From NCBI GenBank assembly GCA_944322545.1, contig CALUPF010000013.1, positions 1 to 64,000 of the forward strand: a DNA stretch of 64,000 bases. Direction: 5' to 3'. The translations under genes and the position numbers were made by a program. The notes under the pieces are model-generated. The model did not search any database, was not told where the DNA came from, and saw only the letters and a list, made by a program, of their open reading frames with translations. The stretch comes from Candidatus Gastranaerophilales bacterium. Lineage in GTDB: Bacteria; Cyanobacteriota; Vampirovibrionia; Gastranaerophilales; Gastranaerophilaceae. Numbering within the stretch: the first letter of the stretch is position 1; every line of letters begins with the position of its first letter. Shown here piece by piece: positions 26,551-33,715 of the stretch.

Positions 26551-27081
26551 ATGGCAAATTACTCAAAAGAAGAATTGTTTGATTTAATCATCAAAAATCC
26601 AAAAGAATATGAAGATTATAAAAAATCTCAAGAAGAATTGGATTTAAGTGAATTAGACTTTTCAAATCTAACATTAGAAGGTGTTGATTTGTCAGATGCT
26701 GACTTAAGTGGATGTTCATTTACAGAAACCAATTTTACAGAAGTTGATTTTTCCAACGTTGATTTAACATCGGCTGACTTTTCAAGAGCAAACCTTGTAG
26801 AATGCAATTTTTCAGGAGCATTATTAAATGGAACAGATTATAGCTATGCTACATTAAGCTATTGCAATTTCAATGATGCAGATATGGCTGGCGCTGTTTT
26901 TAATGAAAGCAATCTCGAAAACTCAGATTTTTCTGCAGCTGAAAACATGACAGCAGTAAGATTTGATGAGTCAACAATCTGGCCAGATACAGATATGTTA
27001 CCTGAAGACTTTGACACAACATACACAAGAGACTTATCTTCATTAGAAGATGAAGACGATTCAGTAAGTCACGATTACTAA
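26551..27081 (+). CDS. pentapeptide-repeat protein
   Basis: A 176-residue protein. Residues about 30-145 are tandem A(D/N)LXX-type pentapeptides (LSELDFSNLTLEGVDLSDADLSGCSF and following), which form a right-handed quadrilateral beta helix. The N-terminus (about 1-28) is a charged helix and the tail is acidic (SLEDEDDSVSHDY). AAGGAGAATTTCT is a strong binding site before the ATG. Such proteins are abundant in Cyanobacteria, mostly of unknown role; gyrase protection is known for a few but is not indicated here. A terminator follows. Confidence 0.9.
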   Translation: MANYSKEELFDLIIKNPKEYEDYKKSQEELDLSELDFSNLTLEGVDLSDADLSGCSFTETNFTEVDFSNVDLTSADFSRANLVECNFSGALLNGTDYSYATLSYCNFNDADMAGAVFNESNLENSDFSAAENMTAVRFDESTIWPDTDMLPEDFDTTYTRDLSSLEDEDDSVSHDY

Positions 27082-27101
27082 AAAGAAATTTAATAAGTTA
27101 T

Positions 27102-27137
27102 AAAACCCTAAATTCATAAAATTGAGTTTAGGGTTTT
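27102..27137 (+). terminator. terminator after the pentapeptide gene
   Basis: A 15-base stem (27102-27116 with 27123-27137, one G-T pair) with a 6-base loop and a short T run ending the second arm. It separates the signalling genes from the flagellar export operon. Confidence 0.7.
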
Positions 27138-27244
27138 ATGTTATTAAAATACAACGAATATATGATGTGACTTTTAACCTTAATTCTTAAGATTGTTATA
27201 GGGAAAAATGTAGAAAATTAGATTTTCTAGATTAGGGGAAGAAG

Positions 27245-28471
27245 TTGCAAATTAGGGAAGCGAGTGAAAAAAACACAACTGAATTTTCTAGCCAACTAAA
27301 TCTTACATATAGTTGGTTTGATGAAAATTTTGTAAAAATATTAAATGAAACTTTTTCTGATTTCTGGGGAAAACAATCTGAAATAAAACTTGTTTCAATA
27401 AGTGAAAATACAAATCTTCTGACATCAAACGAAGAATTTTTTGTTACACAAATTCGTTTAAACAAAGAATTATCAGTTTTTATAAGATTATCTAAACAAA
27501 TTGTCAAAATACTCTTAGAAAACGTTTTAGGAACAAATAATAAAAATTTCAATATTGAAAAAATAACAGAACTCGAAGCCAAAATACTTACCGGTTTTGA
27601 CAATTTCTTATTTAAAAATTTCTCCCACCTAATCAAACCCAAAGAAGAATTACCAAAAAACAACACTAACTATAACGAATGCAACCTAACATTTTTCCTA
27701 AAAGAAGGTTTCAATACACTAGGTAAAATAGTAATAAAAATCCCAGTGGTAGCAATAAATCCTGAAAAAATAACACAACAAGAAGAGACCTTCAATATAA
27801 CAAACTTTTTAAACAGCACAGCGGAAGTAAACCTGTGTGTAGGAACTACAAAGCTAAGACTTAATGACATAAAAAGTCTTGAAAATGATGACATTGTACT
27901 ATTAGAAAACAGCAATGCAGCAAAAATGCAGCTAAAATACAACGATTATAGTTGTGAATTTAGAGTCACACCAAACCCAGCAATTATGGTTGATTACGAC
28001 AATTTTGACGACAACGGAGGAAAATCTATGCCAAACTCTGATATATATAACATGTGGGATACAATTCAGGTAGAAATTGGAGCTGAATTTGAAAAAGTAA
28101 AACTCACATTAGGCGAACTAAAACAAATATCTGAAGGACTTGTTGTTGACATTGGTTCAGTTTATAACAACAAAATTGACTTAAAAGTTGAAGATAAAAT
28201 TGTTGCCTCTGGTGAATTGGTCATTATAAATGATAGATACGGAGTCAAAATTAATGAAATTTTCACCGATGAAAAGCAAGAAGAAAATGATTTTCCAGAA
28301 CCCCATCAAGAATTAGAAGAAGATAATTCAATTGAAGACTTAGACAACTTCGATGAAGAAAATAATGAAGTTGATGAAGATTTGGAAGAATCAGAAAAAG
28401 ATAATGATGAAGAGTTTCAAGAAGAAAATTTTGACTATTCAGACTTTGACGTAGATGAAGAAGATATTTAA
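27245..28471 (+). CDS. flagellar C-ring protein with two SpoA domains (FliM/FliN-like)
   Basis: A 408-residue first gene of the flagellar export operon. Residues 1-180 resemble the middle part of FliM/SctQ proteins. A first SpoA domain lies at about 190-245 (LRLNDIKSLENDDIVLLEN) and a second at about 272-342 (VKLTLGELKQISEGLVVDIG...KIDLKVEDKIVASGELVIINDRYGVKI). A tail of about 65 residues is almost wholly acidic. The N-terminal CheY-binding motif of FliM is not seen. Two SpoA domains in one chain are the arrangement of type III secretion SctQ. Start is TTG at 27245 with AGGGGAAG before it. Confidence 0.8.
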   Translation: MQIREASEKNTTEFSSQLNLTYSWFDENFVKILNETFSDFWGKQSEIKLVSISENTNLLTSNEEFFVTQIRLNKELSVFIRLSKQIVKILLENVLGTNNKNFNIEKITELEAKILTGFDNFLFKNFSHLIKPKEELPKNNTNYNECNLTFFLKEGFNTLGKIVIKIPVVAINPEKITQQEETFNITNFLNSTAEVNLCVGTTKLRLNDIKSLENDDIVLLENSNAAKMQLKYNDYSCEFRVTPNPAIMVDYDNFDDNGGKSMPNSDIYNMWDTIQVEIGAEFEKVKLTLGELKQISEGLVVDIGSVYNNKIDLKVEDKIVASGELVIINDRYGVKINEIFTDEKQEENDFPEPHQELEEDNSIEDLDNFDEENNEVDEDLEESEKDNDEEFQEENFDYSDFDVDEEDI

Positions 28472-28487
28472 AAGGTAGGAAATAACT

Positions 28488-28931
28488 ATGGGCGTATATC
28501 TGATTAACTTTCTTGTATATTCAATGGCAATGGTTGGTCTTTTATTCATTTGCCTTATGATTTATAAAAAAACAATGATACAAAACCGTTTTTCAAAAGA
28601 TAATAATGACTTAACAATAGAAAATGCATTAAATCTTTCACAAAGAAAAACTCTTTATGTTGTAAAAGCAGGTCATGAAAAATTCCTAATCGCAGCAGAT
28701 TTAGAACGCACTTCTTTTTTAGCTAAGTTAAACAGCAATGAAGAAAGTCCAGCATATAAAAATATAATTGATGAAAAAAGAGAAATTCCTTATATACCAC
28801 CTCAAAAAAAATCACAAACTGTTGATTATTCTGAGGTAATGAACGCAATAAAAGGAACCAAAAAATTTCAAAAGCAGCCAGTAATGAAGTCTATGCTGCA
28901 AAAACTTTCTGAACCTATACAGAAAGACTAA
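28488..28931 (+). CDS. fliO: FliO-like flagellar assembly protein
   Basis: A 147-residue protein with one N-terminal membrane helix (about residues 5-26, LINFLVYSMAMVGLLFICLMIY), then a cytoplasmic part with ALNLSQRKTLYVVKAGHEKFLIAADLERTSFLAKL, the small FliO beta domain. FliO helps assemble the FliP ring of the export gate. Its position before fliP, 30 bases apart, supports the call because FliO sequences diverge strongly. AAGGTAGGAAATAACT precedes the ATG. Confidence 0.8.
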   Translation: MGVYLINFLVYSMAMVGLLFICLMIYKKTMIQNRFSKDNNDLTIENALNLSQRKTLYVVKAGHEKFLIAADLERTSFLAKLNSNEESPAYKNIIDEKREIPYIPPQKKSQTVDYSEVMNAIKGTKKFQKQPVMKSMLQKLSEPIQKD

Positions 28932-28961
28932 ACAAAAAAACAAAGAGGGATATAAAATAAA

Positions 28962-29603
28962 ATGGACATGATATTAAAGGATATGAATCCGGTTTTACAA
29001 ATGCTAATGGTAATGACTATTTTTTCAATGTTACCATTCTTTTTCACTTGTATGACCTGTTTTTTAAGATATGCAATTGTGTTTTCAATGTTGAAACAAG
29101 CACTAGGTACACAACAGGTTCCACCAGCAATCGTTCTTTTGGGACTATCTATAATTTTAACGATTTACACAATGAACCCTGTTTTTTCAAAAATGTGGGA
29201 AATGGGGTCAGTTCCATATCAGCAAAACGGTGACATTGTAGGTGCCGTAGTCGAAGGATCAAAGCCTTTAAAAGAATTTATGATGAAACAAACCCGTCAG
29301 GAAGATATGACATTTTTCATACAACTATCTGGCGCGCCAAAACCTAAAACACCTGAAGATATAACAATTTGGCAAGTTGCACCTGCCTACATTATAAGTG
29401 AATTAAAAACAGCTTTTGAAATAGGTTTTGTAATTTATGTACCATTTATTGTTCTTGACTTGGTTGTAGCAAACGTACTGTTAGCTTTAGGTATGTTTAT
29501 GTTATCACCAACAATCATTTCACTACCCTTTAAACTGCTTATATTCATTGCGGTAGATGGATGGAGTATGATTGTACATGGACTTGTCACAAGTTTTAAT
29601 TAG
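28962..29603 (+). CDS. fliP: flagellar export gate protein FliP
   Basis: A 213-residue protein of the FliP/SctR family forming the core of the export gate. The signature LRYAIVFSMLKQALGTQQVPPAIVLLGLSIILTIYTMNPV lies at about 34-72, and PAYIISELKTAFEIGFVIYVPFIVLDLVVANVLLALGMFMLSP at about 147-190. Four membrane segments are visible. No cleavable signal peptide is obvious, and the first ATG at 28962 is used with AGAGGG upstream. Inner membrane. Neighbours FliO and FliQ confirm it. Confidence 0.95.
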   Translation: MDMILKDMNPVLQMLMVMTIFSMLPFFFTCMTCFLRYAIVFSMLKQALGTQQVPPAIVLLGLSIILTIYTMNPVFSKMWEMGSVPYQQNGDIVGAVVEGSKPLKEFMMKQTRQEDMTFFIQLSGAPKPKTPEDITIWQVAPAYIISELKTAFEIGFVIYVPFIVLDLVVANVLLALGMFMLSPTIISLPFKLLIFIAVDGWSMIVHGLVTSFN

Positions 29604-29625
29604 AAATTAATAAGGAAATATATCA

Positions 29626-30120
29626 ATGGAAATATTACTTGAATATATGGGAAAAGGCCTTATCACAATGCTTTTAATATCTATGCCTTGCGTGCTTGTA
29701 GCAGCAGGGGTAGGTCTTGTTGTTGGTATTTTACAAGCTGTAACCCAAGTTCAAGAACAAACAATCGCAGCTGCGCCAAAGATTTTAGCTGTATTTTTAG
29801 TCCTTATGATTATGGGAGTCGGATATATAAGACTTTTAACAAACCTATTACAAGAAGGCTTTCAGCTTGCTTTCAATCAAATTCCTGCAGCAGACAGCTA
29901 CGTTCTTTCATCAAATTATCACAAATATACAAAACCATTTGACGCAGAATTTAAACAAGGATCAGGAAGATTTGATAAGCAAGAAATTGGTGATATCATG
30001 AGAAACCCAGGAAAAATCCCATTTATTGATTACAACTCAAAAATCAAACACTATCCTTCTGATAGAATGCCAAATCCAAGGCCTAACTTAATAGAAACAA
30101 ATGCAATAATGAACAGATAG
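29626..30120 (+). CDS. fliQ: flagellar export gate protein FliQ with long C-terminal tail
   Basis: A 164-residue protein. Residues 1-90 match FliQ/SctS: two membrane helices (LITMLLISMPCVLVAAGVGLVVGILQAVTQVQEQTIAAAPKILAVFLVLMIMG). Usual FliQ ends near 90 residues; here about 74 hydrophilic residues follow, rich in Asn, Pro, Lys and Tyr, with no recognisable domain. The frame is continuous and ends 24 bases before the next gene, so this is a genuine extension rather than a frameshift product. FliQ packs on FliP and FliR in the gate. Confidence 0.9.
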   Translation: MEILLEYMGKGLITMLLISMPCVLVAAGVGLVVGILQAVTQVQEQTIAAAPKILAVFLVLMIMGVGYIRLLTNLLQEGFQLAFNQIPAADSYVLSSNYHKYTKPFDAEFKQGSGRFDKQEIGDIMRNPGKIPFIDYNSKIKHYPSDRMPNPRPNLIETNAIMNR

Positions 30121-30144
30121 TCCTAAAATCCAAAAGAGGTTTTT

Positions 30145-30504
30145 ATGAAAAAAATATTACTATTTATATCTTTACTAATTATTCCACAACTAACAACTAG
30201 CGCTTTCGCAATTGAATCAGGAGCTGTCTTAAATCTGCATACAGGAGAAAGCTATGTCATAGATCTTGATGCAAGACCAAAAGATATACAAAACAGCAAT
30301 CCGAGAATTGTTAAAGCAGAAAGTGTAACAGAGATATCTTCACCAAAATCAAATCTTGTAGTCACTACATATGAAGAAGGTATTGCATATATTACATTTA
30401 AAATTAATGAAAAAGTAATAACATTCAAAGTTTTAATTGACGATAAAGCTGATGAAGATGAAAATCTTATAAAACTTGATAAACCTGAAGAAGAGATTAA
30501 ATAA
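30145..30504 (+). CDS. exported pilus/secretin N-domain-like protein
   Basis: A 119-residue protein with a signal peptide (residues 1-22, ending SAFA) and a mature part resembling the pilus-assembly/secretin N-terminal domain (T2SS-T3SS_pil_N): LNLHTGESYVIDLDARPKDIQNSNPRIVKAESV, then NLVVTTYEEGIAYITFKI. In other systems this domain precedes a secretin ring or interacts with it. Here it stands alone between fliQ (24 bases) and fliR (2 bases), so it is in the flagellar export operon. A charged tail (DDKADEDENLIKLDKPEEEIK) closes it. A periplasmic role next to the gate or rod is inferred. Confidence 0.75.
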   Translation: MKKILLFISLLIIPQLTTSAFAIESGAVLNLHTGESYVIDLDARPKDIQNSNPRIVKAESVTEISSPKSNLVVTTYEEGIAYITFKINEKVITFKVLIDDKADEDENLIKLDKPEEEIK

Positions 30505-30506
30505 TA

Positions 30507-31289
30507 ATGATAGATACAATACTAGAAGCCTTTCCCAAATACTTTCCAGAAATAAATAGCGGCCTTAGTGCAGGCATATTTATCTTTGCTAGAGTATTAG
30601 GTTTTGTAAGATTTGCTCCAGTATTGAACAGAAAAGAAATCCCGGGATTTGTCAAAGTATCTTTTGCAATGATTTTAACTATCATTCTTATGATGACAGT
30701 AAAAACACATGCTGCACCGCAAGGAACATCTCTTGTTTTAGGGATAATACTCAACCTAGTAGGTGGTATGATTATAGGTTTTATTGCAAATTGTATAGTT
30801 TTAGCAATTGCGGCAGCAGGGGATATGATTAACATGCAAATGGGTCTTTCTTCTGCTATGGTACTAGACCCAACTGCAGGTTCTCAAGTCTCAATTTTAG
30901 GTAATTTTTTCGGAATACTTGCTGTTATATTATTTATAAACATAGGTGGTGTATACTGGCTCATTAATGCACTACACAGAAGCTTTGACGTCTTTCCTAT
31001 GTATGCTTCCGCCATTCCATTAGACCAAATCATAAATAAAGATTACTTAGTCACAATCACATCTAACGTTTTATATGTTGGATTACAAATCGCGTCACCT
31101 GTTTTACTAGCAACTTTAGGACAAGATTTGATATTAGGCATCATTTCAAAAACAGCACCACAGGTAAACGTCTTTCAGTTAAGCTTCCTTTTTAAACCAG
31201 TATTGGGTGCGGCCATCTTACTATGGATTATGCCTATTATATTTAATGTTATTGATGATTACTTCTTATCATTTGCAAAAATATTTTAG
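30507..31289 (+). CDS. fliR: flagellar export gate protein FliR
   Basis: A 260-residue integral membrane protein of the FliR/SctT family. FIFARVLGFVRFAPVLNRKEIPGFVKVSFAMILTIILMM (about 25-62) is the family signature, with LVGGMIIGFIANCIVLAIAAAGDMINMQMGLSSAMVLDP at about 80-120 and VLGAAILLWIMPII near the end. About six membrane segments. One FliR joins five FliP and four FliQ in the gate. It starts 2 bases after the preceding stop and is the last gene of the operon; flhB and flhA are not in the window. Confidence 0.93.
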   Translation: MIDTILEAFPKYFPEINSGLSAGIFIFARVLGFVRFAPVLNRKEIPGFVKVSFAMILTIILMMTVKTHAAPQGTSLVLGIILNLVGGMIIGFIANCIVLAIAAAGDMINMQMGLSSAMVLDPTAGSQVSILGNFFGILAVILFINIGGVYWLINALHRSFDVFPMYASAIPLDQIINKDYLVTITSNVLYVGLQIASPVLLATLGQDLILGIISKTAPQVNVFQLSFLFKPVLGAAILLWIMPIIFNVIDDYFLSFAKIF

Positions 31290-32165
31290 TTATTTTAAAT
31301 CCTCGTTAAAATAACCGACAAAATATTTAAGTTTACTTATTGCTTCATCAAAACTATACACAGTTGGAATATTAGTTCTTTTATTTATCAGTGTAATTTT
31401 CTTGTTTTCACTATCCACATTTAAAACAGAATAACAATGCCATCTTCTACCGTCAGACATTTTTTTCATTCCACTTCCTGCAATAAAGCTATATCCTTCT
31501 TTTTGTGAAGCTGCCATTTTTTCAAACAATGCATATGCTTGTTTTTTATATGGCTTCAAGTTAAGATTTAAAGCTGTTTCAGCCAAAACATATGGTTTTT
31601 TGCCAGTAAACATCTCAAGAAAATTTGAAGCTCTATTATATTCAAAATTTTGTTTTTTAGGTGAAAAAATTCTACTTATAAAAGGCTTTTTGTTGGGATA
31701 TTTATCAACCAAATAAGACATGGCTGATTCTATTGCGCCAATAATTTTGCTTTTCTGCTTTTGAGTAATATACAAATACTTTTTATCATTAGGAAAAATT
31801 AAAAATTTTTCTTCTTTGCCATTAACTTTAGAAAACCTAATTTGAAAAGAATCCCCACCAAAACCAGAAAAATCTAAAGATGGAGTATTTTTATAAAATA
31901 CATCATTGAAAACACTTGATTTAGAAGTATCATAAAAAGAGACTCTTTTTATATTTTCACTTAATATTCTACGTCCTTGTTCTGATTTCGTTAATGCATC
32001 CAAAGAAGATAACATATAACAATCAGAAAAAATCTGCTTTGAGTTTCTTATCAAAGAAAAATCTGTTTGTGACAAAGGTGTAGAGACTATCATATTTGAT
32101 AGAAGTCCAAAAATATTTTTTTTTGCTAAGTTATGAAGCCCAATTTTTCCAATACATTTGCTCAT
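31290..32165 (-). CDS. putative calpain-like (C2) cysteine protease
   Basis: A 291-residue protein whose landmarks fit the papain-fold calpain catalytic core. Q44 and C49 lie in SKQIFSDCYMLSSLDALT, similar to the GDCWLLAAIASL block of calpains. H243 is in RRWHCYSVLNVDSENKKITLIN, followed by N261, as in the calpain HAYSVLD...NPWG region. The usual Trp after Cys is Tyr, and the spacing of Gln to Cys is one shorter. No signal peptide or calcium-binding domain is seen. Its stop abuts fliR (convergent) and its start overlaps the HNH gene by 35 bases. Activity and substrate are unproven. Confidence 0.55.
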   Translation of the reverse strand: MSKCIGKIGLHNLAKKNIFGLLSNMIVSTPLSQTDFSLIRNSKQIFSDCYMLSSLDALTKSEQGRRILSENIKRVSFYDTSKSSVFNDVFYKNTPSLDFSGFGGDSFQIRFSKVNGKEEKFLIFPNDKKYLYITQKQKSKIIGAIESAMSYLVDKYPNKKPFISRIFSPKKQNFEYNRASNFLEMFTGKKPYVLAETALNLNLKPYKKQAYALFEKMAASQKEGYSFIAGSGMKKMSDGRRWHCYSVLNVDSENKKITLINKRTNIPTVYSFDEAISKLKYFVGYFNEDLK

Positions 32166-32637
32166 AATAAGAATATTTTTTCATTTCAAATTCAAAATAC
32201 TCTTTAGGACGAAAAGGTCTTCTAAGCAACTTCATGCCTGCTTCTTTTGGTGTTTTATCAGCTTTGTATTGATTACATTCTTTACAACAAGTAACTATAT
32301 TCTCCCATATATCTGGCCCTAATCTAGATTTAGGATAAACATGGTCTAATGTAAGCTCAGAAGCGCTAAACTTTTTGCCACAATACTGACAGGTATATTC
32401 ATCTCTAACAAAAACATTCTCTCGACTAAAAGGCAGTTCCTTATAAGGAACTGCCATGTCATAGTTAAGCTTTATAACTTTAGGTATATAAGTATTATCA
32501 ATACTAATATAATCCTCAATATTTTTTATTCGTTCATCGCATTCAGCTTTGCCTTTTAGCAATAACACCAAAGCTCGCTTCCAGCTACATATACGAAGCG
32601 GCTCATTATCAGAATTCAATAAAAGCACCCGACTCAT
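32131..32637 (-). CDS. HNH endonuclease family protein
   Basis: A 168-residue HNH protein of the type common in Cyanobacteria and other bacteria, starting MSRVLLLNSDNEPLRICSWKRA. The zinc and catalytic part has YTCQYCGKKFSASELTLDHVYPKSRLGP (H of LDH), then WENIVTCCKECNQYKADKTP, giving two CxxC pairs around the His-Asn core. The ATG at 32637 is preferred to a longer frame from 32772, because upstream residues are unlike the family. Its end overlaps the calpain-like gene by 35 bases. DNA cleavage or repair is possible; the biological role of this group is unclear. Confidence 0.85.
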   Translation of the reverse strand: MSRVLLLNSDNEPLRICSWKRALVLLLKGKAECDERIKNIEDYISIDNTYIPKVIKLNYDMAVPYKELPFSRENVFVRDEYTCQYCGKKFSASELTLDHVYPKSRLGPDIWENIVTCCKECNQYKADKTPKEAGMKLLRRPFRPKEYFEFEMKKYSYYEQMYWKNWAS

Positions 32638-32795
32638 ATTTTCATCTTTCTTGTTATTACAATTGTAGTATAACATATTTTTATAAAAAAAATAAGTGTA
32701 AAAACCAGATTTATGAAGAAATATTTCTAACCTATTAATCCTGTAAATCATTGAAAAACTTGTATTTATCACCTAAAGATTTTAAAATATGATTT

Positions 32796-33620
32796 ATGAA
32801 AAAGATGTTAATTTTGATTGGATACAGCTTAATTATTTTGGGAGCAATATGTATGATAGCTCCATTTATATGGATGATTATCGTCTCATTTATGACGGAT
32901 TCTCAGATATTTTCATTTCCACCTAAAATAATTCCTGATCCATTCATTGTTGATAATTACAAAAGTGTTTTCACAAAACTCCCAATTACTCGTTTTTTTA
33001 TAAACAGCCTTTTCGTCGCTGTTTTAACAACAATATTTCAAGTTCCTTTTTCATCAATGGCCGGGTATGCTTTCGCAAGAAGTACTTTTAAATATAAAGA
33101 TTTTTTGTTTTTTATATTTTTAGTAACTATGATGATTCCGCCTCAAGTAAATATTATTCCATTGTTTTTCCTAATGAGAGAATTACACTGGATAGATACA
33201 TATCAAGCATTAATTTTGCCTGGAATCTTTGGAGGCTTTGGAGTATTCCTTATGCGTCAGTGGTTCAAAAATATGTCCTCAGAAATAGAAGATGCAGCTA
33301 GAATTGATGGATGTAATTTTTTTGAAATTTTCTTTAAAATTGCATTACCACTTTCTACTCCAGCAGTTGTAACGTTAGCGCTTTTCACTTTCATCACAAC
33401 ATGGAATAGTTTTATGTGGCCATTAATAGTCACAAACTCAGAATCTATTACAACATTACCTGTTGCAATATCACAGTTTAAAGGTAGTTTTAGAGAAATA
33501 ATAATGTGGGGGGATTTAACAGCTTGCTCTGTAATTTTGTCAATTCCTGTTATTTTAATATTCTTAGCTGGTAAAAAATATTTTATAAATGACATGTTAG
33601 CTGGTGGAATTAAAGAATAA
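32796..33620 (+). CDS. ABC sugar transporter permease (MalG/UgpE type)
   Basis: A 274-residue inner-membrane permease. Six membrane helices, with the first at about 8-33. The EAA loop EDAARIDGCNFFEIFFKIALPLSTPAVV lies at about 165-192 and docks the ATPase. The PLFFLMRELHWIDTYQALILPGIFGGFGVFLMRQWF segment is typical of carbohydrate uptake (CUT1) permeases. The partner permease, ATPase and binding protein are not adjacent, so it is an orphan here. ATG at 32796 follows a weak AT-rich leader. Confidence 0.9.
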   Translation: MKKMLILIGYSLIILGAICMIAPFIWMIIVSFMTDSQIFSFPPKIIPDPFIVDNYKSVFTKLPITRFFINSLFVAVLTTIFQVPFSSMAGYAFARSTFKYKDFLFFIFLVTMMIPPQVNIIPLFFLMRELHWIDTYQALILPGIFGGFGVFLMRQWFKNMSSEIEDAARIDGCNFFEIFFKIALPLSTPAVVTLALFTFITTWNSFMWPLIVTNSESITTLPVAISQFKGSFREIIMWGDLTACSVILSIPVILIFLAGKKYFINDMLAGGIKE

Positions 33621-33648
33621 GTCTATGAATCATTTAAATAATCCTCCA

Positions 33649-33699
33649 GTTGGGTAATTCTTATTTTAAGACAAACGATTTAATATAAGTTACCCAGTC
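33649..33699. promoter_or_regulatory. dyad upstream of sensor kinase gene
   Basis: GTTGGGTAA at 33649-33657 and TTACCCAGTC at 33690-33699 form imperfect inverted arms 32 bases apart, just upstream of the gene at 33716. The ten-base arm recurs at 18726-18735. Could be regulator half-sites or an RNA stem. Confidence 0.3.
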
Positions 33700-33715
33700 A
33701 AAAGGAAGAATTAAA

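Noticed and set aside
27245-31289. Virulence-type injectisome
   Set aside because: The double-SpoA protein and the pilus N-domain recall type III secretion, but four flagellins in the window and FliO favour a flagellar system.
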